The notes: generated from the letters alone by a model not told the origin. DNA of 64,000 nucleotides from Streptomyces sp. R21 (GCF_041051975.1 NZ_CP163435.1:2480001-2544000), one strand, 5' to 3'; counted from the stretch's first letter, positions 1-6,647 are shown. Numbers and translations: made by a program.

Positions 1-1
1 G

Positions 2-148
2 GCGGTCGGCATGACGCTGGAAGCCGAGCCCGCGGGACGGCCGGAGAGACCACCCGGTGCACCGGACCCGCCCGTCGAGCCGAGGAGAGGCCGGGTTCCC
101 GCGCAGGGCTTCACCGTTGCAGAGCGCCTGCTGCGCCGGGCGTCCTGA
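2..148 (+). CDS. C-terminal end of an unidentified protein (partial)
   Basis: An open frame enters from the left edge and ends at TGA 146-148, giving the last 48 residues of a protein. The tail is rich in Pro, Arg and Glu and ends in a basic, possibly helical stretch (AERLLRRAS). I do not recognise a family. Codon use (G/C in third positions) fits a real Streptomyces gene, and it runs in the same direction as the next gene, 60 bases downstream. It could also be a chance open frame, which is common in such GC-rich DNA. Confidence 0.4.
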   Translation, partial: AVGMTLEAEPAGRPERPPGAPDPPVEPRRGRVPAQGFTVAERLLRRAS

Positions 149-208
149 TCCCGGGGACGCCATGACCGGGGGGCGCCTCCAGGCTGCCCATCCTCCAGGA
201 GCGTGATC

Positions 209-655
209 ATGGCCCGGAACCGCTGTCTGATCCTGAGCTCGCCAGCCGAAGTCTGGCGCCTGCTGTCCGACGGCCACCGCTACGGGGAGTGGGTGACAGG
301 AACCCAGCAGGTCCTCGCCGCGGACCCGCATTGGCCAGACGTCGGTGCCCGACTTCAAGTCCGCGTCGGCGCGGGCCCTCTGACCCTCGACGACACCTGC
401 GTCGTCCGGATCTCCGAACCGCGACACCGTCTGGAACTGGAAGCGAAGGCAGATCCCTTCGGCGCGGCTCGCATCGCCATGAAGTTGACCCCCTGGGGCG
501 AGCACACCCTCTTCACCCTCGATTGGCACCCCCTCCGAGGCCCCGGCACCCGGATGCACGGACTCCCCGTGAACTACTTCGTCTCGGTCCGCAACGGCAT
601 GATGCTGACGAAGCTGGCTCGGATCGCGGTGCGCGAGCATGACGCGACCGTGTGA
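209..655 (+). CDS. SRPBCC family protein (polyketide cyclase/dehydrase-like)
   Basis: A 148-residue protein with the START-like SRPBCC layout: an N-terminal strand followed by SSPAEVWRLLSDG (helix 1 region), the typical YGEWVTGTQ segment after it, alternating strands in the middle, and a long C-terminal helix (residues ~120-145). These proteins form a hydrophobic pocket binding lipids or polyketides; the ligand here is unknown. I chose ATG 209 because AGGAG (197-201) lies 7 bases upstream; a GTG at 203 is in frame but badly spaced. It lies just left of the decayed integrative element. Confidence 0.8.
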   Translation: MARNRCLILSSPAEVWRLLSDGHRYGEWVTGTQQVLAADPHWPDVGARLQVRVGAGPLTLDDTCVVRISEPRHRLELEAKADPFGAARIAMKLTPWGEHTLFTLDWHPLRGPGTRMHGLPVNYFVSVRNGMMLTKLARIAVREHDATV

Positions 656-734
656 GGCACCTTGCAAACACCCGAGGCGGTTCACTGCTCGTGAAGGACC
701 ACCTATCGATGTCGGTTGGTGGCCTCTTCCTTGA

Positions 735-763
735 CCCCCGCCAGGATTCGAACCTGCGACACC
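735..763 (-). repeat. tRNA 3'-end remnant, putative left att site
   Basis: On the minus strand this reads GGTGTCGCAGG, the TTCGAAT loop, then CCTGGCGGGGG: a T-arm followed by a 3' acceptor strand. It resembles the 3' half of a Streptomyces tRNA-Arg. No matching 5' half or D-arm lies at the right distance, so it is not a complete tRNA. Confidence 0.55.
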
Positions 764-864
764 TGCTTTTTGGAGTTCTATCCGAGCCCGAGCCTGCTCC
801 GGATGCTGTCGTCGGCTGATGCGACGGCCGGACAGAGTCGCTGGTGTACGCCTCCGTCCGGCGT

Positions 865-888
865 CGTTGATATCAGCCGTGGATGTCA
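865..888 (+). repeat. Arm-like repeat at left end of the element
   Basis: The 24-base sequence begins CGTTGATATCAGCC and contains two TGATATCAG/GATGTCA half-motifs. It matches 20 of 24 positions of the repeat at 5476-5499. Such TTGATGTCAG repeats next to att cores are the form that arm-type binding sites of tyrosine integrases usually take. No integrase remains here to test this. Confidence 0.45.
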
Positions 889-978
889 GAAATTCTGACC
901 CGTAGCTCTACAGAGATCGGTCAACAGGGGTTATAGAGGTCGCCGTTCGGCCTCTCAGGGTGCCTGTTGGCCATGGTC

Positions 979-1004
979 GGTTGCTGTGGCTGCTGTACAG
1001 CAAC
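979..1004. promoter_or_regulatory. Palindromic GCTGTACAGC motif, copy 1
   Basis: The stretch reads GGTTGCTGT, a short spacer, then CTGCTGTACAGCAACC, so the outer GGTTGCTG pairs with CAGCAACC. A close relative occurs at about 3051-3080 upstream of another small membrane protein gene. This copy lies just past the stop of the 60-residue membrane protein gene at 1015-1197. A repressor operator or an element-specific repeat are both possible. Confidence 0.4.
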
Positions 1005-1014
1005 CACCCGCGGA

Positions 1015-1197
1015 CTATCGCCGGGAGGTCATGTGCTCATAGAGACCGAGGAACGGGGCGACGTACAGGGACGCTTCAGCTGGCGTGGTCTGACCCGTGC
1101 TGATCAACACGACTCCTGCTGTCAGTGCAGCCATGTAAGCGACTCCCGTCACGATCAGTGAGGCAGGCGTCCGCTGATCTTTAGAGTGCTGGTCCAT
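1015..1197 (-). CDS. Small two-helix membrane protein of the element
   Basis: A 60-residue protein beginning MDQHSKDQRTPASL. It has a hydrophobic segment at about residues 12-32 and a second, weaker one at 38-55, which suggests a small inner-membrane protein. The frame extends further upstream, but the N-terminal extension is Arg-rich junk; ATG 1195-1197 gives a natural start with AGGAA some 11 bases upstream. Function is unknown; small spread-type or holin-like proteins of similar size are frequent on Streptomyces plasmids and phages, but no specific match can be claimed. Confidence 0.5.
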   Translation of the reverse strand: MDQHSKDQRTPASLIVTGVAYMAALTAGVVLISTGQTTPAEASLYVAPFLGLYEHMTSRR

Positions 1198-1231
1198 AAT
1201 GGCATCGGTTCCTAACTCTCGTTGGGGACTC

Positions 1232-1272
1232 GGCCACCCGCGCGTCCTCCAAGGCAAGCGGGTGGCCTTTTT
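1232..1272 (+). terminator. Rho-independent terminator-like hairpin
   Basis: A perfect 10-bp stem (GGCCACCCGC at 1232-1241 with GCGGGTGGCC at 1258-1267) is followed directly by TTTTT. The T-run sets the direction as plus strand. No good plus-strand gene ends just before it, so its present partner may have been lost. Confidence 0.6.
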
Positions 1273-1346
1273 GTCGGCCGTTGACATGCCGCCTGCCACG
1301 GACCCTAGCATGCCACCTTTGATTCCAAGGTCCAGTCGCCCCATGT

Positions 1347-1381
1347 GTCAATTGTCATCGGGTGACGACAATTGTCACCCA
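1347..1381. promoter_or_regulatory. Twin ACAATTGTCA-type palindromes
   Basis: Two related palindromes follow each other: GTCAATTGTCA and GACAATTGTC, the second enclosed in a GGGTGAC...GTCACCC stem. This looks like a double operator for a dimeric regulator. No adjacent gene clearly depends on it, and the binding protein is unknown. Confidence 0.35.
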
Positions 1382-1747
1382 TGCAAGAGAAGGCAATGCT
1401 GTCGCCTTCCAATCGAAGGTTCCCACCACGTGCCGGCTCCACGGACCGCTGCCGGACGAGGCTCGCGACACCGGGGGCCTCAGCCTGATGCGAGAGATCC
1501 AACTCCCTGGGACGACACACGCCGTCACTGAAGCCTCAACGGGCGGGTTCAGGACCTGCGTCCGAGGTCAACCTGGAGCCAACACGCTTTCCAACTGTGG
1601 CGGTGGAGTGTTGGGCGTCGTTCGGGAGCGTTCACCTGGGTTCATGAGCGGTTGACCCCCGAAACGGGGACAGCTCCGGGTCTCGCCTGAACGACCGTGA
1701 ACGCTGATGAATGAGACGGAAACTGAGACGGCCCGCGGCGTGGAGTA

Positions 1748-1954
1748 TCACTCGATGATCTCGGACCGCTCTCGAACTTGGTCGTCAAGCTTGCCTTCAT
1801 CCAGATCGCTCAGCGCGGCCGCATATCCGGCCATGGCTGCCTCGTGCACGACGTCGTGGAGGTCTACGGGGATCGTATCGAAGACGCTGGAGCAGATGTT
1901 CGAGGCTGCGTCGTATGCGGGTTGATAGTGCGTGTTACGGATGCCGGCACCCAA
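1748..1954 (-). CDS. Hypothetical protein, possibly 5'-truncated
   Basis: The frame encodes a mixed-composition sequence, with NTHYQPAYDAASNI and a helical acidic end (SDLDEGKLDDQVRERSEIIE), that looks like real protein. The only nearby start is a TTG at 1952-1954 without a good ribosome site. Upstream in frame the text continues plausibly (ESDGHKKELL) but then turns Arg/Cys-rich without a start codon. This suggests a gene that has lost its 5' part. I do not recognise the family. Confidence 0.35.
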   Translation of the reverse strand: MGAGIRNTHYQPAYDAASNICSSVFDTIPVDLHDVVHEAAMAGYAAALSDLDEGKLDDQVRERSEIIE

Positions 1955-2266
1955 TAGCTCTTTCTTGTGGCCATCGCTCTCGGCTGCGTGACTACCCTGA
2001 TGCCTTGGGCGAGAACAGTGCTTCCGTGGGCATCGGCCGATAACAGTCAGCCAGGCGGCCCAGAGACGGTCCGCGTTGAACGGTGTGAGGCCGTCTGAGG
2101 GTGGGCAGTTGTGATGTGGTTGCCCTGGAAGCGGATCCTCGCTTCGATGCCATGGCCCGGGTAGCCGCTCTCTCTGACCAACCCCCTCGCTTCATGCTCC
2201 ACCCGCGCGAGCCCTGGAGCCGGCGCACTCTGTGCAAGTCAGTCGGGGGCACAGACACTGTGCATC
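1955..2266. other. Gene-free stretch inside the element
   Basis: Apart from the possible upstream remains of the truncated frame on the minus strand, I see no gene, repeat or clear promoter. Overlapping open frames here lack Streptomyces codon bias. Confidence 0.4.
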
Positions 2267-2788
2267 ATGGACAACAGCGCTTTGTGGGTGGCCGTGGTGA
2301 CCGCCGCCACGGCGGTGGTCGCCAGCTGGGTGACGAACAGGGGCAACGCCCAAGCTGCTCGCATCCAGGCCCAAGCCGCCGCCCAAGCCGCGCACGTCGC
2401 CCGGGAGCGCGAGGCTCGCAGAGCCACACAGCTGGATTTCATCGAGCAGGCCAATGAGATGGGGATCCTGTACCTCAGGATCCCCAAGTACTTCGAGGTG
2501 GAGAACCAAGAGACGCGGGCGGTGTCGCTCACAGAGCTTCGCGATCAACTGCGGGACTCATACAGGCCCTTCCTGCGTTCTCTGGCCGTCGTCTCGTTGG
2601 AATGCCGCCCCGAGCCGATAGCGGCGGCGAAGGCAGTCCACGCGGCCTCCGGCGAAGCCTACGGTTGCCTCATCGTCGTCGAGAGAGACATACGCGAGGC
2701 CGAAAACTTTCGCCGAGCCGTCGACGCCTACCTGGCCTCAGTTGACTCGTTCATTGAAGTAGCACGTCAGGCCGAGCGTGAGACATAG
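2267..2788 (+). CDS. Membrane-anchored coiled-coil hypothetical protein
   Basis: A 173-residue protein. Residues 4-24 form one hydrophobic segment (ALWVAVVTAATAVVASWV). An Ala/Gln/Glu/Arg-rich stretch (about 28-55, AARIQAQAAAQAAHVARERE) follows that should be a coiled coil, and then a mostly helical soluble domain. A single N-terminal anchor with a cytoplasmic coiled coil is a frequent design among uncharacterised Streptomyces element proteins. No catalytic motif is visible. ATG 2267 is the first start after a stop; no strong ribosome site is seen. It lies alone inside the decayed element. Confidence 0.6.
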   Translation: MDNSALWVAVVTAATAVVASWVTNRGNAQAARIQAQAAAQAAHVAREREARRATQLDFIEQANEMGILYLRIPKYFEVENQETRAVSLTELRDQLRDSYRPFLRSLAVVSLECRPEPIAAAKAVHAASGEAYGCLIVVERDIREAENFRRAVDAYLASVDSFIEVARQAERET

Positions 2789-3140
2789 ACATCAGGTCCC
2801 CGAGCTCTCAGCTTGGGAAGCTTGGGTGCTCTAGGGGCGGGAGCTCTGCTGACCTGTGGCGGAGCGGAGTGGGCGCTTGGTGGGTCGTCAACTGTTTCCC
2901 CCGGTGTTCCCCGTGGCCCCCCGCACGATCTGGCACGGGTCTGGCACGACCTCTTCGTCTCGAACTCTCGGCGGGAGGGGCACCATCAGGGGCCAGCGGG
3001 CTGGTCGGTCGGCCGCTGACGGCCCTTGGCGGTCACCTGCGGCCACGGTGGTTGCTGTACTCCGCTGCTGTACAGCAGTCGCGTTGATCACCGCTTTAAG
3101 TAGGGCGCCTTGCGCCGCTGGAAACGAAAGCAGCCTCGAT
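2789..3140. other. Intergenic stretch with GCTGTACAGC motif
   Basis: No supported gene. The right part (about 3051-3080) carries the second copy of the GGTTGCTGT...CTGCTGTACAGCA motif, some 60 bases before the next start codon, where an operator would be expected. Confidence 0.5.
3051..3080. promoter_or_regulatory. Palindromic GCTGTACAGC motif, copy 2
   Basis: The sequence GGTTGCTGT, a 5-base spacer, then CTGCTGTACAGCA repeats the layout seen at 979-1004. It sits about 60 bases upstream of the ATG at 3141. The recurrence of an identical palindrome beside two small membrane protein genes of the same element suggests shared regulation, but the binder is unknown. Confidence 0.4.
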
Positions 3141-3488
3141 ATGAACGCCTACGACGTCCTGTGCAGCCTGTGGCGCACCGCCGTCCCCGTCATCGTCGGC
3201 TGGGTGGCCGCGCTCCTCGCCCGCATCTACATCCACGTGGATGAACAGGCCCTGTCCCAGGCCCTCGTCGCCGTCTTCTCCCTCGCCTACTACGCGGCGC
3301 TCCGGCTGATGGAGGCCAAGGCTAGCCGTCGCTTCGGCTTGTTCCTCGGCATCGCGCGACCGCCGTCGTACGACCGAGTCGGACATCTACCGGACATGGC
3401 CCCAGGTGAACGTTCGGCACACTCCAGGCGCCGCATAAAGCGCGTCCCTCAGTTCTGGAAGGCTGGGAGCCGGATACCGGGTCACTAA
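3141..3488 (+). CDS. Small phage/element-type membrane protein
   Basis: A 115-residue protein starting MNAYDVLCSLWRTAVPVIVG. Hydrophobic segments lie at about residues 12-29 and 41-58, so two membrane helices are likely. The N-terminal part resembles small holin-sized membrane proteins common in Streptomyces phages and integrative elements; this is from memory of the family style, not a search. A longer frame extends upstream, but ATG 3141 begins the membrane-protein part and earlier residues are Arg/Pro-rich filler. Its last ~100 bases overlap the 3' end of the convergent gene at 3387-4499, so the true end of one of the two may have shifted. Confidence 0.55.
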   Translation: MNAYDVLCSLWRTAVPVIVGWVAALLARIYIHVDEQALSQALVAVFSLAYYAALRLMEAKASRRFGLFLGIARPPSYDRVGHLPDMAPGERSAHSRRRIKRVPQFWKAGSRIPGH

Positions 3489-4499
3489 GCGGTGAAGATG
3501 GTCGATCACGGGGCTCACGCGGCCTACGACCTCCACAACCAAGGTTTCGCCGTACCCGGGGAGCCTGGGCAGCGATTGACTACTGTAGCGATGAGTTATT
3601 GACTCCGGGGTGCCTACCCGTTGGCTGCACAGCAGCATGACGACGCGCCCCTCTCCACCGAAGATCGGATGCCTGAACCTGTCGTACGCCATCTCGCCAC
3701 GCTGTAGACGGGCGAGGTAGATCCCCTCCTCGCTAACGAACGCCTCTCGAAACCCCTCAAACACGGCCAATGTAACTTCAGATTCGGTCGGCAAAAATCC
3801 CGGGTATTCCTTGTCCATGGCTTCTGCGAACGATTCCTCGTCGTCGAGAACGAGTTCAAAAAACCGGGTCGCCCAGCGTCCCGGGTTGTTGACGTCACGC
3901 AGCGAACGCATAATTTCAATGATCGTGTCGGAAGGGGGACTCATTTCGTACGGGTCTTTACCGTTGGGGCCGACCACGTGCCAGATCATCGACTCTCGAC
4001 CCAGGCTCTGCGAAACCGGCGCCGAGATCGGCAGGCGACGGGCCCTCGGTAGCACGCTTGTGCCGACCGGCCCCTGCATCGACACGTCAGCGTTCGACTG
4101 CACGTGAACAGTTCCCTGCGAATGGGCTACGAGAGCGGCGTTCAGCAGCGACGTGAGCTGCACGTCGAACGCGTCCCAGTCCGCTGAGGGCCTGTTGGCC
4201 CCGGGCCGCAAATCCATCTCGGCCAACGCGTACGCGACAGCAGTGCCGGTTCCATCGTTGACAGTCTCCCCGCGCAGGAGCCTACGGATAGTAGCGACGC
4301 TCACCCTTTGGCCCCGCTGCTCCGTCGCGTCGGAGATAACCGTCAGCGCCGGTGTGCCAGCACGCCTGCGGAGTTCACGCAGCCACTCCAGCCAGGTACG
4401 CAACGGCCCAGGCGGAATCGTGTCCGGGATCTCGATCACCCTACTTGCCGATCCGGCCAACTCGCCCCCGCCCCCTGTGAGGCCACCCTCACGGTGCAC
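3387..4499 (-). CDS. HTH-like hypothetical protein of the element
   Basis: A protein of up to 370 residues. After a Gly-rich leader, residues ~23-100 (IPDTIPPGPLRTWLEWLREL, then VSVATIRRLLRGETV) look like a compact helical DNA-binding-type domain: a helix pair with a VSVATIRRLLRG recognition-helix style segment. The remaining two thirds is unlike any family I know; it contains a run of short strands (HVQSNADVSMQG) and a large helical part. The start is uncertain: GTG 4499 gives the full frame, GTG 4439 begins right at the conserved-looking IPDTIPP segment but has a poorly spaced AAGTAG. Base composition is visibly less GC-rich than that of the flanking genes, which fits foreign origin. Confidence 0.6.
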   Translation of the reverse strand: MHREGGLTGGGGELAGSASRVIEIPDTIPPGPLRTWLEWLRELRRRAGTPALTVISDATEQRGQRVSVATIRRLLRGETVNDGTGTAVAYALAEMDLRPGANRPSADWDAFDVQLTSLLNAALVAHSQGTVHVQSNADVSMQGPVGTSVLPRARRLPISAPVSQSLGRESMIWHVVGPNGKDPYEMSPPSDTIIEIMRSLRDVNNPGRWATRFFELVLDDEESFAEAMDKEYPGFLPTESEVTLAVFEGFREAFVSEEGIYLARLQRGEMAYDRFRHPIFGGEGRVVMLLCSQRVGTPESITHRYSSQSLPRLPGYGETLVVEVVGRVSPVIDHLHRLVTRYPAPSLPELRDALYAAPGVCRTFTWGHVR

Positions 4500-4604
4500 T
4501 ACGGTTCACCACGTTCCTTTGAGCCCCATAGCGTACGCCAGCGACCAACGCCCTCACCCATGCTTGAAGCTCAACTCAGCTTCGGATCAGGGGAGGTGAG
4601 CGGC

Positions 4605-4763
4605 TTGAAGCTGAAGTTGGGCAAGGAGTGGTGGCGGACCGTCCGGTTCGCCATCAAGGAGGAGCGCCGGACGGTCCGCCTGATCAGCATCTTGGTGACG
4701 GCGGGCGTCATCGCGGTGGTACTGATCGTGATCGCCAACGGTGTCAGCGTGACGATCGGCTGA
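4605..4763 (+). CDS. Small single-helix membrane protein
   Basis: A 52-residue protein: a basic amphipathic N-terminal part (residues 1-27, with KEEWR-type charge pattern) and one clear transmembrane helix near the end (ISILVTAGVIAVVLIVIANG). TTG 4605 is chosen because GGGGAGG (4590-4596) lies 8 bases upstream. GTG 4596 and ATG 4560 are in frame but poorly placed. A hairpin terminator follows at 4824-4850. The function is unknown. It is typical of small membrane cargo of mobile elements. Confidence 0.55.
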   Translation: MKLKLGKEWWRTVRFAIKEERRTVRLISILVTAGVIAVVLIVIANGVSVTIG

Positions 4764-4823
4764 GGCATGCGCCCGGTGGGCGGGCGCACCTCTATATCCG
4801 ACAACAGGACACCACATGAGCGG

Positions 4824-4850
4824 GGCCCCGGTCGATACGGCCGGGGCCTT
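4824..4850 (+). terminator. Hairpin terminator after small membrane gene
   Basis: The stem GGCCCCGG (4824-4831) pairs with CCGGGGCC (4841-4848) across a 9-base loop and is followed by TT. It would end transcription from the gene at 4605-4763. Confidence 0.5.
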
Positions 4851-4937
4851 CGCCTGTTCGGCGCTACCGGGGCGCCGGCGTAGGGATGGGCTCATGCGCT
4901 CGGGCGCAACGGGCGCAATGATCAAGTTGGCGTCGTC

Positions 4938-5084
4938 ATGGGACACGAAGGTCCATACGTCCAGCTTCGGCCTCCGCAGGGCGGCAAGGAATGGGACGTC
5001 CCGGCTGAGCATCTGCGTGAGCCCACCCAGGCGGAGGAGATCAGGGCCAAGGTGGCAGTGGCCAACGGAAGGTGGGGGTTGTGA
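4938..5084 (+). CDS. Tiny ORF coupled to the DUF7848-type gene
   Basis: A 48-residue frame: MGHEGPYVQLRPPQGG, then KEWDVPAEHLREPTQAEEIR and a short helical end. It reads as genuine protein, with a compact N-terminal strand part and a C-terminal helix. Its TGA (5082-5084) overlaps the GTG start (5081-5083) of the next gene in a GTGA arrangement, typical of translational coupling. No strong ribosome site precedes ATG 4938. I recall similar short proteins next to DUF7848 genes in Streptomyces phages and elements, but no function is known. Confidence 0.55.
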   Translation: MGHEGPYVQLRPPQGGKEWDVPAEHLREPTQAEEIRAKVAVANGRWGL

Positions 5085-5332
5085 GCACGAGAGCGGTTCT
5101 GCGGTACGAGACCTGGACGCTCCAACCCGACCGTGAACCTGACGCCGAGCCGACGACGTATGCCATGCAGTGTGTCGTGGACGGCGAGACGTCACCACCG
5201 AGCGAGGACTTCGCCGAACCCCAGAACTGGGTATTGCAGCACTGCGGTCGGCACCCGTCGCACCATACCTACCGCGAGATCATCACTCGGCCGTGGCGCG
5301 CTTGGAAGCGGTCGCGACCAACCGCGCGGTGA
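5081..5332 (+). CDS. DUF7848-type small protein
   Basis: An 83-residue protein: basic start VSTRAVLRYETWTL, an acidic run (REPDAEPTTYAMQCVVDGE), then QNWVLQHCGRHPSHHTYREI. This order (strand, conserved Cys, W...H...T.H..Y) is that of the small Streptomyces family called DUF7848, frequent in phages and integrative elements, with possible Cys/His metal ligands (C-x-n-C...H..H). GTG 5081 is supported by GGAAGG (5067-5072) 8 bases upstream and by overlap with the stop of the preceding ORF. The biological role is unknown. Confidence 0.6.
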   Translation: MSTRAVLRYETWTLQPDREPDAEPTTYAMQCVVDGETSPPSEDFAEPQNWVLQHCGRHPSHHTYREIITRPWRAWKRSRPTAR

Positions 5333-5481
5333 ACTGCATGGCGTGCTGCACTGGGCCGCGCCTATCAGAGCCTCGAGTGCATCGGCTGCCTGAGATCACT
5401 GACGAATCCGCCACCGGTTCCCTGACGGGCCCAGGCGCCGACACCTTGCCTGGTACCGGGCTCAGTGACCGCCCTCGTTGA
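5329..5481 (+). CDS. Possible third coupled tiny ORF
   Basis: A 50-residue frame whose GTG (5329-5331) overlaps the TGA of the DUF7848-type gene (GTGA). It begins VNCMACCTG, a Cys-rich start, and runs to TGA 5479-5481, ending inside the arm-like repeat at 5476-5499. The coupling geometry supports translation, but the rest of the sequence is low in character and may be the truncated start of a larger gene cut at the element end. Confidence 0.3.
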   Translation: MNCMACCTGPRLSEPRVHRLPEITDESATGSLTGPGADTLPGTGLSDRPR

Positions 5482-5499
5482 TGTCAGCTGTAAATGTCA
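5476..5499 (+). repeat. Arm-like repeat at right end of the element
   Basis: The 24-base sequence begins CGTTGATGTCAGCTG and matches the repeat at 865-888 at 20 positions in the same orientation. It sits 43 bases inside the right tRNA-like fragment, so both copies lie at the inner side of an element end. Confidence 0.45.
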
Positions 5500-5532
5500 A
5501 AGGCCCCGGGCCAAGATCAGTCCGGGGCCTTT
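5499..5532. terminator. Bidirectional hairpin terminator
   Basis: A perfect 11-bp stem (AAAGGCCCCGG at 5499-5509 with CCGGGGCCTTT at 5522-5532) starts with A residues and ends in T residues, so it can stop transcription from both sides. It lies between the element's tiny ORFs and the right att-like copy. Confidence 0.7.
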
Positions 5533-5541
5533 GCACTGGTG

Positions 5542-5570
5542 CCCCCGGCAGGATTCGACCCTGCGACACC
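5542..5570 (-). repeat. tRNA 3'-end remnant, putative right att site
   Basis: On the minus strand it reads GGTGTCGCAGG, GTCGAAT, CCTGCCGGGGG and then GCACCA (encoded CCA). This is the T-arm and 3' acceptor end of a tRNA-Arg-like gene. The expected 5' acceptor strand GCCCCCG and D-arm are absent upstream, so only the 3' end is present. It differs from the left copy at 2 of 29 positions. Confidence 0.6.
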
Positions 5571-5699
5571 CTCTTCAGGAGGGCGGTCGCACGATCCCGA
5601 CACCCCGTCTCCTGGGCCTGGGGATCCCACATCATGGGCATTCCGCCCACATAACGGACAGAATCCGCCCCGTCCTTCCCCTTCGACTAACGTCATGAC

Positions 5700-6647
5700 A
5701 TGAGCAGCGACACCCTCAGCGACAGCCCGCGCACCCTCGCCGATGCCCTCGCCACCGGCACGGTCGTGCTGGACGGCGGCATGTCCAACCAGCTCGAGTC
5801 GGCCGGCCATGATCTGAGTGACGAGTTGTGGTCGGCGCGGTTGCTTGCGGAGCGGCCCGAGGCGATCGTCGAGGCGCATCTCGGGTACTTCGAGGCGGGC
5901 GCCGATGTGGCGATCACCTCCAGTTATCAGGCGACCTTCGAGGGCTTCGCCAAGCGCGGCATCTCGCCCGATCGGGCCGCCGAACTCCTCGGCCTGAGCG
6001 TCGAGTTGGCCCGCGAGGCCGCCCGCCGTGCGCACGCGAAGGGTGTCGCCCGGCCGCTGTGGGTCGCCGCGTCGGTCGGGCCGTACGGGGCGATGTTGGC
6101 GGACGGGTCGGAGTACCGGGGGCGGTACGGGCTGAGCGTCGCCGAGCTGGAGCGGTTCCACCGGCCGCGTCTGGAGGTGCTCGCCGCGGCCGCCCCGGAC
6201 GTGCTCGCCCTGGAGACCGTGCCGGATGCCGACGAGGCCGAGGCCCTGCTGCGGGCGATCCGCGGCCTCGGAGTGCCCGCCTGGCTGTCGTACAGCGTCG
6301 CCGGTGACCGTACGCGGGCCGGGCAGCCTCTTGAGGAGGCCTTCGCTCTGGCCGCCGACGCCGACGAGGTCCTCGCCGTCGGCGTGAACTGCTGCACGCC
6401 CGAGGACGTGGACGGCGCCGTCGAGACCGCCGCCCGGGTGACCGGGAAGCCGGTCGTCGTCTACCCCAACAGCGGAGAGACCTGGGATGCCCAAGCCCGT
6501 GCCTGGGCGGGGCGCTCCACCTTCGCCGCCGAGCAGGTCACGGGATGGCGGAGCGGTGGAGCCCGGCTGATCGGGGGGTGCTGCCGGGTGGGGCCGGGCG
6601 CCATCGCGGGGATCTCCGAGGCACTGGGAGACATGGGAGAGAGCTGA
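5700..6647 (+). CDS. mmuM: Homocysteine S-methyltransferase
   Basis: A 315-residue cytosolic enzyme that transfers a methyl group from S-methylmethionine (or SAM) to homocysteine to give methionine. The zinc-binding cysteines of the family are present: GVNCC (C231/C232) and GGCC (C294/C295) in a TIM-barrel frame that starts with VVLDGGMSNQLE, the usual N-terminal signature. Length is normal for MmuM. ATG 5700 has no strong ribosome site; another ATG at 5694 is out of frame. It stands alone just right of the integrative element and upstream of a LacI gene, with no visible operon link. Confidence 0.9.
   Translation: MSSDTLSDSPRTLADALATGTVVLDGGMSNQLESAGHDLSDELWSARLLAERPEAIVEAHLGYFEAGADVAITSSYQATFEGFAKRGISPDRAAELLGLSVELAREAARRAHAKGVARPLWVAASVGPYGAMLADGSEYRGRYGLSVAELERFHRPRLEVLAAAAPDVLALETVPDADEAEALLRAIRGLGVPAWLSYSVAGDRTRAGQPLEEAFALAADADEVLAVGVNCCTPEDVDGAVETAARVTGKPVVVYPNSGETWDAQARAWAGRSTFAAEQVTGWRSGGARLIGGCCRVGPGAIAGISEALGDMGES

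Larger units (their letters stand above)
656..1014. other. Gene-poor stretch holding the left element end
   Basis: No gene is supported here. The stretch holds the left tRNA-like fragment (735-763), an arm-like repeat (865-888) and a palindromic GCTGTACAGC motif (about 979-1004). A small plus-strand frame at 716-898 lies over the tRNA-like fragment and shows no family features. Confidence 0.6.
1198..1747. other. Gene-poor stretch inside the element
   Basis: I see no convincing gene. It holds a hairpin with a U-tract (1232-1272) and two ACAATTGTCA-type palindromes (1347-1381). A minus-strand frame at 1305-1520 (ending ...TWGDWTLESKVAC) has some protein-like character with two Cys residues but no recognisable domain; it may be a fragment of a decayed gene. 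Confidence 0.5.
735..5570. mobile_element. Decayed integrative element between tRNA-end remnants
   Basis: Two direct copies of a 29-base sequence (735-763 and 5542-5570, 27 of 29 identical) look like the 3' part of a tRNA gene on the minus strand: T-arm with TTCGA loop plus the 3' acceptor strand. Just inside each copy is a related 24-base arm-like repeat (865-888 and 5476-5499, 20 of 24 identical, same orientation). The interior carries small membrane proteins, an HTH-like protein, a DUF7848-type gene and tiny coupled ORFs, all cargo typical of actinomycete integrative elements and phages. No integrase, excisionase, replication or transfer gene was found, so it reads as a remnant. The two ends could also stem from two different, nested integrations. 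Confidence 0.55.

Noticed and set aside
1992..2258. An 88-codon minus-strand frame in the element
   Set aside because: Arg/Ser-rich low-character sequence without a ribosome site or domain; likely chance.
5542..5615. Possible complete tRNA-Arg gene on the minus strand
   Set aside because: Only the T-arm and 3' acceptor strand match. The 5' acceptor strand and D-arm expected about 70 bases upstream are absent, so it is a fragment.
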